NCBI GenBank assembly: GCA_049671305.1
Contig: JBATUR010000038.1
Location: forward strand, 1 to 7,896
DNA: 7,896 nt
Source: CADCTM01 sp049671305
Lineage (GTDB): Bacteria > Cyanobacteriota > Cyanobacteriia > Cyanobacteriales > Coleofasciculaceae
Direction: 5' to 3'
The translations under genes and the position numbers were made by a program. Shown one piece after another: positions 1-6,546 of the stretch; position 1 is the stretch's first letter, and each line of letters begins with the position of its first letter. The notes under the pieces are model-generated. The model saw only the letters and a program-made list of their open reading frames with translations. It did no database searches and had not been told where the DNA came from.

Positions 1-963
1 ACGAAACAATTTACTGATACTTTCTTTGAGCAGCAGCAAGAACTTTTTAAGAGTCGTATTGAAGATGACAAAATTCGAGAATGTCATGGTGATTTACATC
101 TGAGAAATATTTGTTTATGGAACAACAAAATTCAGCTATTTGATCGGATTGAATTTAATGAGCCTTTCCGCTTTGTCGATGTCATGTATGATATCGCTTT
201 TGCGGTAATGGACTTGGAAGCACGGGACTCAAAAGAGTTAGGAAATGCTTTTTTGAATACTTATATAGAGCAAACTGGTGATTGGTTAGGGTTGCAAGTT
301 TTGCCTTTATATTTAAGTCGGCAAGCTTATGTGCGGGCAAAGGTTACTTCTTTTTTGTTAGATGATGCTGGTGTGCCAGAAGAGGCGAAAAAAGCAGCAA
401 TGGCGACAGCGAAGGATTATTACAAATTAGCTTGGAATTATACACAACAGCGCCAAGGAAAGCTGATTTTAATGTCAGGTTTATCGGGTTCTGGAAAAAC
501 AACTGTAGCGCGGCATTTGGCACGAAAGTTGGGGGCAATTCAACTGCGATCTGATGCAGTAAGAAAACACATTGCAGGGATATCTTTGCAGGAAAAAGGT
601 GGAGCCGAAATTTATAGCGCCGAGATGAATGAAAAGACTTATAATCGCTTATTAGATTTAGCAATAAAAATAGCAAATCAAGGTTGGACGGTGATTTTGG
701 ATGCCAAATATGACCGAGAGGCAACCAGAACTGAAGCGATCGCACAAAGCAAACAGCATCAACTACCTATAGAAATTATCCACTGCACAGCGCCAGAAAA
801 TGTTTTAGGCGATCGCTTAACTTCCCGCACCGATGATATTTCCGATGCCACTTCCGATCTTTTAAATCAGCAAAAAGCTGCCACAGAAGCCTTTACAGAG
901 GCAGAAAAACTAATTTTGAAGACCATAGACACCAGCGAAAATTGGGCAGCACAATTGTTGTAA
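1..963 (+). CDS. Bifunctional aminoglycoside-phosphotransferase-like / AAA-type P-loop kinase protein (5' end missing)
   Basis: The reading frame is open from base 1, giving 320 residues of a protein that starts outside the window. The first part is the C-lobe of an APH/choline-kinase-type fold: the catalytic loop reads ECHGDLHLRN (fragment residues 27-36, Asp31 being the likely base), followed by LFDRIEF (46-52), where Asp48 sits in the metal-binding position. The second part is a P-loop kinase-like domain with Walker A GLSGSGKTT (about 160-168) and then LRSDAVRK, typical of the AAA_33/gluconate-kinase-like group. This two-domain arrangement is a known bacterial family annotated as bifunctional aminoglycoside phosphotransferase/ATP-binding protein. 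Its physiological substrate is not established, and antibiotic resistance should not be assumed. Two GCGATCGC octamers lie inside the gene. The internal ATG at 184 is not the start, because the catalytic loop lies upstream of it. Confidence 0.92.
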   Translation, partial: TKQFTDTFFEQQQELFKSRIEDDKIRECHGDLHLRNICLWNNKIQLFDRIEFNEPFRFVDVMYDIAFAVMDLEARDSKELGNAFLNTYIEQTGDWLGLQVLPLYLSRQAYVRAKVTSFLLDDAGVPEEAKKAAMATAKDYYKLAWNYTQQRQGKLILMSGLSGSGKTTVARHLARKLGAIQLRSDAVRKHIAGISLQEKGGAEIYSAEMNEKTYNRLLDLAIKIANQGWTVILDAKYDREATRTEAIAQSKQHQLPIEIIHCTAPENVLGDRLTSRTDDISDATSDLLNQQKAATEAFTEAEKLILKTIDTSENWAAQLL

Positions 964-1016
964 ACTACACAGCACCAACGCCACCACTTGCTATTCTGTT
1001 ATTAGCGTCGTGATAT

Positions 1017-1388
1017 ATGAAAGATATGAAACAAGCCAATAGTGACGCCTTTCCAGGGCTTTCACCAGGAAATGGTTTAAGAGCTTGGTTATTTTTTCTG
1101 TTTTGCTTTTTCTTTCTAGGATACTCACCGCCTATGAGCATCCTACTCGGTGCTGTAGGTGGACTTGCCGCCGCTTTAGTCGCCGGTTGGTGGAAAACCA
1201 AAGATGACCCCAGTGAAGCACCACCAATGCCAGTGCAGGAAGAGGAGGAAGAATTAGAAGACACTCCTCCACCGGCAAAAGTTAGTGGCTTACGTGCAGC
1301 ACACCAGCGTAATATCAGAGCCAGGAACCCTTCACAACCTATTCCCAACCCGTTTAGTCGCTTTTTTGAGAAAAAATCCGACAAATAG
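1017..1388 (+). CDS. Small membrane protein of unknown function
   Basis: A 123-residue protein that I cannot assign to a named family. Two adjacent hydrophobic stretches (residues about 22-36, rich in Phe, and 40-58, rich in Gly/Ala) look like a membrane hairpin joined by a Ser-Pro-Pro turn. After it come a strongly acidic, proline-flanked segment (about 65-87, including five Glu in a row) and a basic C-terminal tail. The start could be ATG 1017 or the in-frame ATG at 1026; neither has a convincing Shine-Dalgarno sequence, and 1026 has only a weak GAAAG upstream. A 139-codon frame runs antisense across the same DNA, but its product is Ser/Gly-rich with no recognisable domain, while the + strand product has coherent membrane topology. 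The gene lies 53 bases after the kinase fusion and 77 bases before gap1, so co-transcription is possible but not shown. Confidence 0.72.
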   Translation: MKDMKQANSDAFPGLSPGNGLRAWLFFLFCFFFLGYSPPMSILLGAVGGLAAALVAGWWKTKDDPSEAPPMPVQEEEEELEDTPPPAKVSGLRAAHQRNIRARNPSQPIPNPFSRFFEKKSDK

Positions 1389-1452
1389 TCTCGTTAGCTA
1401 CATTTCCTAAGTTCAGCTTTGCCTAAACTACATGGTCGCCAACAATACCCAT

Positions 1453-1458
1453 AGGAGG
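1453..1458 (+). promoter_or_regulatory. Strong Shine-Dalgarno sequence of gap1
   Basis: A perfect AGGAGG lies seven bases before the ATG at 1466. It decides the start of the dehydrogenase: the in-frame TTG at 1460 begins only one base after the AGGAGG, too close for initiation. Such a full consensus site is uncommon among the other genes here and suggests efficient translation. Confidence 0.85.
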
Positions 1459-1465
1459 TTTGATT

Positions 1466-2497
1466 ATGGCTACTGTGAAAGTAGGCATCAATGGTTTTGG
1501 TCGCATTGGACGGTTAGTTTTTCGCGCTGGAGTGAATAACCCCAATATTGAATTTGTCGGTATTAATGACCTCGTGCCGCCTGATAATATTGCCTATTTG
1601 TTGAAATATGACTCAACTCATGGGCGCTTTCCAGGTAAAGTTGAGGCTAAAGCTGATGGTTTGGTGGTTAATGATCGTTTTATTCCTTGCTTCTCCGTCA
1701 GAAATCCTGCTGAATTACCTTGGCATAAATACGGTGCTGAATATGTAGTTGAATCTACAGGTCTATTTACCGATTATGCCGGAGCAGCGAACCACCTAAA
1801 AGCTGGTGCCAAGCGTGTAATTATCTCCGCACCCACAAAAGATCCCGAAAAAGTCCCCACCTTATTAGTTGGCGTCAATCACCAGCAATTTGACCCCAGC
1901 AAAGATACCATTGTTTCTAACGCTAGCTGTACCACCAATTGCCTAGCACCAGTTGCCAAAGTCTTAAATGACAACTTTGGTTTAGTAGAAGGCTTAATGA
2001 CTACCATTCATGCCATGACAGCCACTCAGCCTACGGTAGATGGTCCTAGCGTCAAAGATTGGCGAGGGGGACGCGGGGCAGCTCAAAATATTATTCCGTC
2101 TTCCACAGGGGCAGCCAAAGCAGTTGCCTTGGTTTTGCCAGAGTTGAAAGGTAAGTTAACTGGCATGGCATTACGTGTGCCAACTCCTGATGTTTCGGTG
2201 GTTGATTTGACTTTTAAGACGGCAACAGCTACCAGTTACTCAGAAATTTGTGCGGCTATGAAGCAAGCGGCTGAGGGGGAACTTGCGGGTATTTTGGGTT
2301 ATACCGATGAAGCGGTTGTTTCTTGTGATTTTATAGGTGATCCTCGTTCTAGCATCTTTGACGCGGCGGCAGGTATGGAGCTAAATGCTCATTTTTTTAA
2401 GGTGGTCGCTTGGTACGATAATGAGTGGGGTTACTCGAATCGGGTGATTGATTTGATGTTGGCGATGGTAGAAAGGGAACAGGCGATAACCTGTTGA
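1466..2497 (+). CDS. gap1: Glyceraldehyde-3-phosphate dehydrogenase, type I (glycolytic, NAD-dependent type)
   Basis: A full-length 343-residue GAPDH that interconverts glyceraldehyde-3-phosphate and 1,3-bisphosphoglycerate in the cytoplasm. The Rossmann fingerprint KVGINGFGRIGR is at the N-terminus, with Asp (GINDL, residue 35) placed to bind the NAD ribose. The catalytic segment SNASCTTNC carries the nucleophile Cys155, and His182 is the general base in TTIHAMTATQ. DGPSVKDWRGGRG and WYDNEWGYSNR are also intact. The sequence resembles E. coli GapA much more than the photosynthetic Gap2 enzymes. The Pro in DGPS sits where NADP-using plastid-type enzymes carry Ser, so NAD preference is inferred. 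In cyanobacteria this Gap1 type is linked to glycolytic sugar breakdown, with Gap2 serving the Calvin cycle. The ATG at 1466 is chosen because of its AGGAGG. A DUF218 gene begins four bases after the stop. Confidence 0.96.
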   Translation: MATVKVGINGFGRIGRLVFRAGVNNPNIEFVGINDLVPPDNIAYLLKYDSTHGRFPGKVEAKADGLVVNDRFIPCFSVRNPAELPWHKYGAEYVVESTGLFTDYAGAANHLKAGAKRVIISAPTKDPEKVPTLLVGVNHQQFDPSKDTIVSNASCTTNCLAPVAKVLNDNFGLVEGLMTTIHAMTATQPTVDGPSVKDWRGGRGAAQNIIPSSTGAAKAVALVLPELKGKLTGMALRVPTPDVSVVDLTFKTATATSYSEICAAMKQAAEGELAGILGYTDEAVVSCDFIGDPRSSIFDAAAGMELNAHFFKVVAWYDNEWGYSNRVIDLMLAMVEREQAITC

Positions 2498-2501
2498 TTT
2501 C

Positions 2502-3293
2502 ATGTTTTTATTTTTCTCTAAGTTGCTGCCATTGTTTTTCTACCCTTTGGGAGTAGTTTGTTGGTTGCTGGTTGTGGCGTTGATTTTGTGGTGGAGGAAA
2601 TCGCGTTTTGTACCTATACCAGTGCTCACGGCGCTGCTGGTGTTGTTACTTAGCAGTAATAGTTGGGTGGCAAATAGCTTGGTACAATCTCTAGAATGGC
2701 AGCACATTCCCCAGGGTGTATTGCCAACTGCTGATGCCATTGTGGTTTTGGGAGGGGCGACGAGATCTAAGTTTCCGCCTCGACCAAGTGTAGATTTGAG
2801 TGAAGCAGGCGATCGCGTTTTATATGGTGCCCAGTTGTATCGTCAAGGTAAGGCACCATTAATTATTGCTTCTGGAGGTCGTATTAATTGGCGTGGTGGG
2901 GGTTCTGCTGAGTCGGCAGATATGGCAGAAATTATGATAACTTTGGGTGTGCCAGATTCAGCTATTTTACAAGATCCGACTTCTTTTAATACTTATCAAA
3001 ATGCGGTCAATGTGCAGCAAATTCTCAAAAAACAGGGTATTCGTAAAATTTTACTGGTAACCTCAGCCATGCATATGCCGCGATCGCTTGCTATTTTCCA
3101 ACGCCTGGGTATTGATACAGTTGCAGCACCTACAGACTTTTTGGTTACTCAGCAAGAGCTAGCTGAACCCAATAGTAGTATTGAGGCTAGTTTATTAAAT
3201 ATCGTACCGGATGCTTTCCGTTTAGAAATGACGACTCGTGCCCTCAAAGAATATTTGGGTACGCTAATTTATCGTCTGCGCGGTTGGCTATAA
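2502..3293 (+). CDS. DUF218 family (YdcF/ElyC/SanA-like) membrane protein
   Basis: A 263-residue protein with two hydrophobic segments at the N-terminus (about 10-31 and 38-56, separated by a basic WWRKSR turn), followed by a DUF218 domain. Family hallmarks are ADAIVVLGGA (77-86), SEAGDRVLYGAQLYRQG (100-116), IIASGGR (121-127), the ESADMAEIM helix (137-145), a Thr/Asn-rich TSFNTYQNA segment (160-168) and LLVTSAMHMPRS (184-195). ElyC and SanA in E. coli are linked to envelope integrity and peptidoglycan precursor metabolism; the biochemical activity of the family is poorly defined, so no reaction is assigned. The ATG lies four bases after the gap1 stop with no clear Shine-Dalgarno sequence of its own, which suggests co-transcription and possibly translational coupling. 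Two GCGATCGC octamers occur inside the gene. Confidence 0.9.
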   Translation: MFLFFSKLLPLFFYPLGVVCWLLVVALILWWRKSRFVPIPVLTALLVLLLSSNSWVANSLVQSLEWQHIPQGVLPTADAIVVLGGATRSKFPPRPSVDLSEAGDRVLYGAQLYRQGKAPLIIASGGRINWRGGGSAESADMAEIMITLGVPDSAILQDPTSFNTYQNAVNVQQILKKQGIRKILLVTSAMHMPRSLAIFQRLGIDTVAAPTDFLVTQQELAEPNSSIEASLLNIVPDAFRLEMTTRALKEYLGTLIYRLRGWL

Positions 3294-3398
3294 GCAGTTA
3301 CAGCCCAAAAATTCAATACCATTAAGGAAGTGGGTGACAACTAACAGCAATTGTTATGTGTCGCTTTCTCAATGTTTTCTCAGCTTGAGATTATCCTA

Positions 3399-3626
3399 AT
3401 GCCAGAACAATTTCGCTTTATTCTGCCGACGCCGCCTCCACCTGCCGATATTTTTGCCACACGCCAGCTTTCCCATGAGTTTTATCGGGAAACACTAGCT
3501 AGAACCGAACATGAGCGCTATTGTGAATGGTATCGCCAGACAGCAGCCAGCCACCAACGAGAATTCAAAAAAATGCAGGGCGACATCAACTTATTGGGTT
3601 GGTTTTGTCGCCGTCGGCATAATTAA
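3399..3626 (+). CDS. Small hypothetical protein, proline-rich N-terminus and charged helix
   Basis: A 75-residue protein that I do not recognise. It begins MPEQFRFILPTPPPP, continues with a probable long amphipathic helix rich in Arg/Glu/His (about residues 20-56) and ends in a basic RRRHN tail after an aromatic GWFC motif. No signal peptide or membrane helix is evident. I chose ATG 3399 because the upstream in-frame starts (ATG 3372 and TTG 3351) add only an unconvincing extension (MFSQLEIIL), and none has a good ribosome binding site. The evenly charged composition and lack of low-complexity runs favour a real gene. It ends 16 bases before the end of the convergent ftrV gene, with no obvious terminator between them. 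Confidence 0.6.
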   Translation: MPEQFRFILPTPPPPADIFATRQLSHEFYRETLARTEHERYCEWYRQTAASHQREFKKMQGDINLLGWFCRRRHN

Positions 3627-3642
3627 GCAATAATGTAGTTAG

Positions 3643-3864
3643 TTAGACAAGTTCTAACTCATCTTCACGGAAGTGAGCTTGAAACTTTTTCTCAAATTTG
3701 ACTTGTACGGGGAGGTTGGCGCTTACGGGTCTGCCATGCCACTCCAAAACAATCCCAACGATTTCTCCCTCCAGTCCTTTGGTATCAAAAGGCTCGTTGC
3801 GGTGGGCAGGATTGTTGTAAACAACAACAGATTTACTAACGCGGATGCGATCGCCAACTTTCAT
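3643..3864 (-). CDS. ftrV: Ferredoxin-thioredoxin reductase, variable chain
   Basis: A 73-residue protein matching the variable (alpha) subunit of ferredoxin-thioredoxin reductase. Recognisable elements are MKVGDRIRVSKSVVVY at the N-terminus, HRNEPFDTKGLEGEIVGIV in the middle, then GRPVSANLPVQVKFEKKF and the FREDELELV end. This subunit forms a small SH3-like beta barrel that clamps the catalytic 4Fe-4S subunit FtrC. The complex passes electrons from photosynthetically reduced ferredoxin to thioredoxin, linking light to redox control of enzymes. The protein has no cysteine, as expected for the non-catalytic chain. ftrC is not in the window, so the subunits are encoded separately. The ATG is the natural family start; the upstream GAGAGAA is only a weak ribosome binding site. 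A GCGATCGC octamer lies at the 5' end of the gene (3847-3854). Confidence 0.93.
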   Translation of the reverse strand: MKVGDRIRVSKSVVVYNNPAHRNEPFDTKGLEGEIVGIVLEWHGRPVSANLPVQVKFEKKFQAHFREDELELV

Positions 3865-4110
3865 AAATGAAGCTCGTGTTCTCTCAAACTACCTAAATTT
3901 GTATAGGCAATTCTCTTATTCTTGCACAGCAATGTGCCTTCACTCACAATAATCCTGAAATCCGACCAATAATTCATTGATTCTTTATAAAAGAGTCAGT
4001 TAATAGCATAAGTTAGGTCGTCGTTGGGTACGTTATCACCCTCAACACGCAATTAGGGACAAACAGAATAGCCTCAGCGCTTCTCTAACGGCTTGACTCA
4101 GCTTCTGATT
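3865..4110. other. Intergenic region between ftrV and the phosphatase gene, probably holding the ftrV promoter
   Basis: A 246-base AT-rich stretch upstream of ftrV and downstream of the phosphatase. On the - strand a TATACA at 3900-3905 could be the ftrV -10 element, but I see no matching -35 at 17 bases. A small inverted repeat GCACA-GCAA-TGTGC (3924-3937) lies further upstream. A bulged stem (4023-4046, GTTGGGT against ACCCTCAAC) lies 65 bases past the phosphatase stop and might help termination, but it lacks a T-run. No coding potential is seen. All of these assignments are weak. Confidence 0.3.
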
Positions 4111-6159
4111 TTATAAAGTTGTCGGTGGTGTAGTTGTGGAGTCTTCTTGGGTTGTGGTAGGTTGCTCCTTTTGTGGAAAAAAGCGCTCTTGCATTTGCTT
4201 GAAAGCTTCTGGATTAATAATCAACTGCGCTGTCATCAAAGCCGCACCAGCAGTCAATAAGACCAAAAGTACTCCCGAAATTCCCAAAACCACCTTAAAC
4301 CACTCTGTTCTCGATTTAACCGGAACAAGTGCGGTTTCTTCTGGTGTAGCAGGTTCTGGTGATTCTAAGTCTTGAGGTAGTATTGTAAATTCTGTGTCCA
4401 GATTAAAGCTATAAGCATGGTTTCCGATTAAACCTTCGCCAAGATTGAGGACAACTGGATATTGAGGAGAAACAGCACAATAGGTGAGGACAATTGAGGT
4501 ATTATCATGACCATTCTTTTGATTGGCTTGCTCAATCAAAGCACGTACAGCCGCTTCTAGAGACAACTTACCGCTAAAAATATCTCGTGGATAATCGGCA
4601 CATAACTCCTCAAGCCAGTCGTAGGTCAATCTTGGACTGGCTTTAGATGTAGGTGCCGCCAGGGAGAGATTATCACTCAAACCATCTGTACACAGCAACA
4701 GCAAGCCGTCTTCTTCCAAAATAAAACGTTGCACAGTCGGACGTAGTAACTCAGCGTCCCGTGTTCCCACAGCTTGGGTGAGGGCTTTGGCATCAGGGCG
4801 CTGCAATGCCTGACGATACAAGCTGCGACCTAGCCTTACTTCACGAGTTGCCACATCATCATCTACCGTTAATAGCTGACAGTAGCGGGACGTGATCCAG
4901 TAAGCACGGCTATCACCCACACTGGCAATATAAAGTTCGTGAGCATTGCCCTGACCATCGGGTAGCTTGACAATTTGAGGCAGTTGTAGTGCCATTGTCA
5001 AGGTTGTTGCCATACGGCGGCGAGACTCGCGTTGTTGTTCGTCATTACGAGAGGCAATTAAGTTATTTGCCACGCGGATAGTTGCTGATAGGTGTTGTGC
5101 CACCAAGTCAGGGGGCATGATTTCTGGGTCTTCGGCTATTTCTGCCAACAATGCCCGGACTTGCAGCTTAATTGTCTCTACCGCTAGTTGGCTTGCCACT
5201 TCGCCGCCTTCATGTCCACCAATGCCATCACAAACAATCGATAAATGGGGAATTAGTGGGTCGCGGGGCTGGCTAAGATCTAAGGGTAAATCAGCCATTT
5301 TTGGGTAGCAACTGTCTTCATTGTGTTGATGTCTGGGTCCTGAGTCGGTTGCCCCGGCAATTTGTAGGCGTAGAGGCTGACGAGAAGATTGCTCGATTAA
5401 GACTTGGTTGAGTTGGTTGGTAATGTCTGGTAGTGAAGGATTTTCGGTTTGTAATAAGGTGGCAATTTCTTCCAACTGCGATGCTACTGAGACGGAGGCT
5501 TTGCGACACCATGACGCCCAACAGACGCCTAATTGTTGGAGAGTGGCGGACTCGAAGGCGTCTGTTGGGGCGGGGTTATCGTCTGAGGCGGTTTCGGTGG
5601 CAGGATTGGTGGTGTTGAGCTGGCTGCCTGTGGTGGTTGCTGCTAGTTCTCGGTCTTTAACTGGGTTGAGGTCAAGTTCCCGCAGTCGTATGCGCCAGCC
5701 TTCTACTCGCAAATTATCGGGGATCAAGAGGCTGGATGCCACGCCCAGTTCTGCTAATGGCGTCCACAAGCCAAGCATTTGCCAAAGCCAATAAACTTGA
5801 CGAACGGCTGGGGCTTTTGTCCAGATGGACATCATGGAGGGGTATAGTTCGGCGTTGCGGTCAATTGGTACGTTTTCTAGTAGGGTGATTACGGAATCTC
5901 CTACCTGACAGACGCCATACACCTCTGGCACATGAAGGCGGTGGGGATAGAGGCGCAGGTAAGGTAGGATGTCACTCAGTTGAGTTGGCATTTCTGGCAG
6001 CAGTTCCGGACACAGATCCTGCCAAATTTGTGGGGCAACTACCTGGTAGCGCTCATTGACTTTTTCTCCAACCCGAATGTATTTGGCGGCGGGATTGGTT
6101 GCCCAGAGATAGCGATCGCTAGGAATTCTGTTAGGGTGATCAATTTTGGAACTGCTCAT
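4111..6159 (-). CDS. PP2C-type Ser/Thr protein phosphatase with degenerate kinase-like N-terminus and C-terminal membrane anchor
   Basis: A 682-residue protein. The PP2C domain spans about 265-560 with all key motifs: RHQHNED (276-282), VCDGIGGHEGG (309-319), ASVGDSRAY (412-420), LTQAVG (460-465), LLCTDGLSDNL (488-498) and NGHDNTSIVL (549-558). The metal-ligand positions Asp282, Asp311, Asp492 and Asp552 are present, so activity is expected. A hydrophobic helix at about 621-647 is followed by a Thr/Pro-rich tail (667-682), implying a single-pass, C-terminally anchored protein. Residues 30-162 resemble a protein kinase without catalytic residues: RYQVVAP, a hinge-like VITLLENV, then LGVASSLLIPDNLRV where HRDLKPEN is expected. 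Residues 170-200 form a low-complexity linker. A membrane-bound PP2C, PrpJ, is known in Anabaena heterocyst glycolipid formation; I cannot tell whether this is its orthologue. No clear Shine-Dalgarno sequence precedes the ATG at 6159. Confidence 0.92.
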   Translation of the reverse strand: MSSSKIDHPNRIPSDRYLWATNPAAKYIRVGEKVNERYQVVAPQIWQDLCPELLPEMPTQLSDILPYLRLYPHRLHVPEVYGVCQVGDSVITLLENVPIDRNAELYPSMMSIWTKAPAVRQVYWLWQMLGLWTPLAELGVASSLLIPDNLRVEGWRIRLRELDLNPVKDRELAATTTGSQLNTTNPATETASDDNPAPTDAFESATLQQLGVCWASWCRKASVSVASQLEEIATLLQTENPSLPDITNQLNQVLIEQSSRQPLRLQIAGATDSGPRHQHNEDSCYPKMADLPLDLSQPRDPLIPHLSIVCDGIGGHEGGEVASQLAVETIKLQVRALLAEIAEDPEIMPPDLVAQHLSATIRVANNLIASRNDEQQRESRRRMATTLTMALQLPQIVKLPDGQGNAHELYIASVGDSRAYWITSRYCQLLTVDDDVATREVRLGRSLYRQALQRPDAKALTQAVGTRDAELLRPTVQRFILEEDGLLLLCTDGLSDNLSLAAPTSKASPRLTYDWLEELCADYPRDIFSGKLSLEAAVRALIEQANQKNGHDNTSIVLTYCAVSPQYPVVLNLGEGLIGNHAYSFNLDTEFTILPQDLESPEPATPEETALVPVKSRTEWFKVVLGISGVLLVLLTAGAALMTAQLIINPEAFKQMQERFFPQKEQPTTTQEDSTTTPPTTL

Positions 6160-6546
6160 AACAAGTTTTGAGAGCTAAAAATAAATATTAAGTTAAGTGC
6201 TACTTTGAGTAATCAATTCTACAACAGCTAAATCAAGAAAATTTAGCTGTTGAGAGTTGTTTATTATTTTCCCTCAACTGGGCATCGTCGTTTGAATAAA
6301 TTAATACTTTAAATAGATCTAGTAGATCAATTACGCCAAGAGTATCTGGCTTTGTCCTCTAGCCCTAGATTATAGTCTGAGAAAATTGATTAAGGTGTTG
6401 GGTATTTCCTCGCTTTAGATGAGAAGCGATAGATTTAGGCAAATGAAGTAGATTATAAGTCATGGCGGTATGTCTAGCTTCTTAGTGTGATCAACAATAC
6501 TGATTTTTTTATAGTTGCAAATTAATCTTTAATAAATTAAATTTTC
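6160..6546. other. Intergenic region upstream of the phosphatase gene
   Basis: 387 AT-rich bases between the phosphatase start and the kinase remnant. It holds the perfect hairpin at 6222-6252 and a weaker stem at about 6408-6428 (TCGCTT against AAGCGA). On the - strand there are two short open stretches: a 32-codon frame starting at ATG 6463 and ending at 6365, and a start-less frame from about 6345 to 6233 reading LGVIDLLDLFKVL and onward. They are in different frames and resemble nothing I can name, so they may be decayed coding sequence or chance. The phosphatase promoter should be here, but I see only loose AT-rich -10 candidates (TAATAT/TATTTA near 6180-6195 on the - strand). Confidence 0.4.
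6222..6252. repeat. Perfect 12-bp inverted repeat with 7-base loop
   Basis: The arms CAACAGCTAAAT (6222-6233) and ATTTAGCTGTTG (6241-6252) are exact reverse complements, separated by CAAGAAA. The repeat lies 63 bases before the phosphatase start codon. A T-rich stretch follows on the + strand (6253-6270), but no + strand gene ends nearby, and on the - strand no T-run follows the stem. It could be a weak terminator for leftward transcripts, a 5'-leader hairpin of the phosphatase mRNA, an operator, or a small mobile palindrome. The structure is certain; the role is not. Confidence 0.8.

Noticed and set aside
776..784. TTATCCACT, one base from a DnaA box; a similar TGTGGAAAA occurs near 4174
   Set aside because: Single sites inside coding regions, with no cluster and no AT-rich unwinding element, so not an origin.
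965..1384. A 139-codon frame on the - strand, longer than the + strand gene it overlaps
   Set aside because: Its product is Ser/Gly-rich without a recognisable domain, whereas the + strand frame gives a coherent membrane hairpin with an acidic segment.
1460..1465. TTG at 1460 as an alternative gap1 start
   Set aside because: It begins one base after the AGGAGG and would add only two residues; ATG 1466 has the correct spacing and matches the family N-terminus.
3673..3870. A 65-codon + strand frame opposite ftrV
   Set aside because: It covers the highly recognisable FtrV protein in antisense.
736..6119. Repeated GCGATCGC octamers considered as a repeat array
   Set aside because: They are the widespread HIP1 octamer of cyanobacterial genomes, scattered mainly inside genes; useful for taxonomy but not an array.
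4136..6171. Several + strand frames of 60-128 codons opposite the phosphatase gene
   Set aside because: All are shadows of the PP2C gene, with no domain signatures and no ribosome binding sites.
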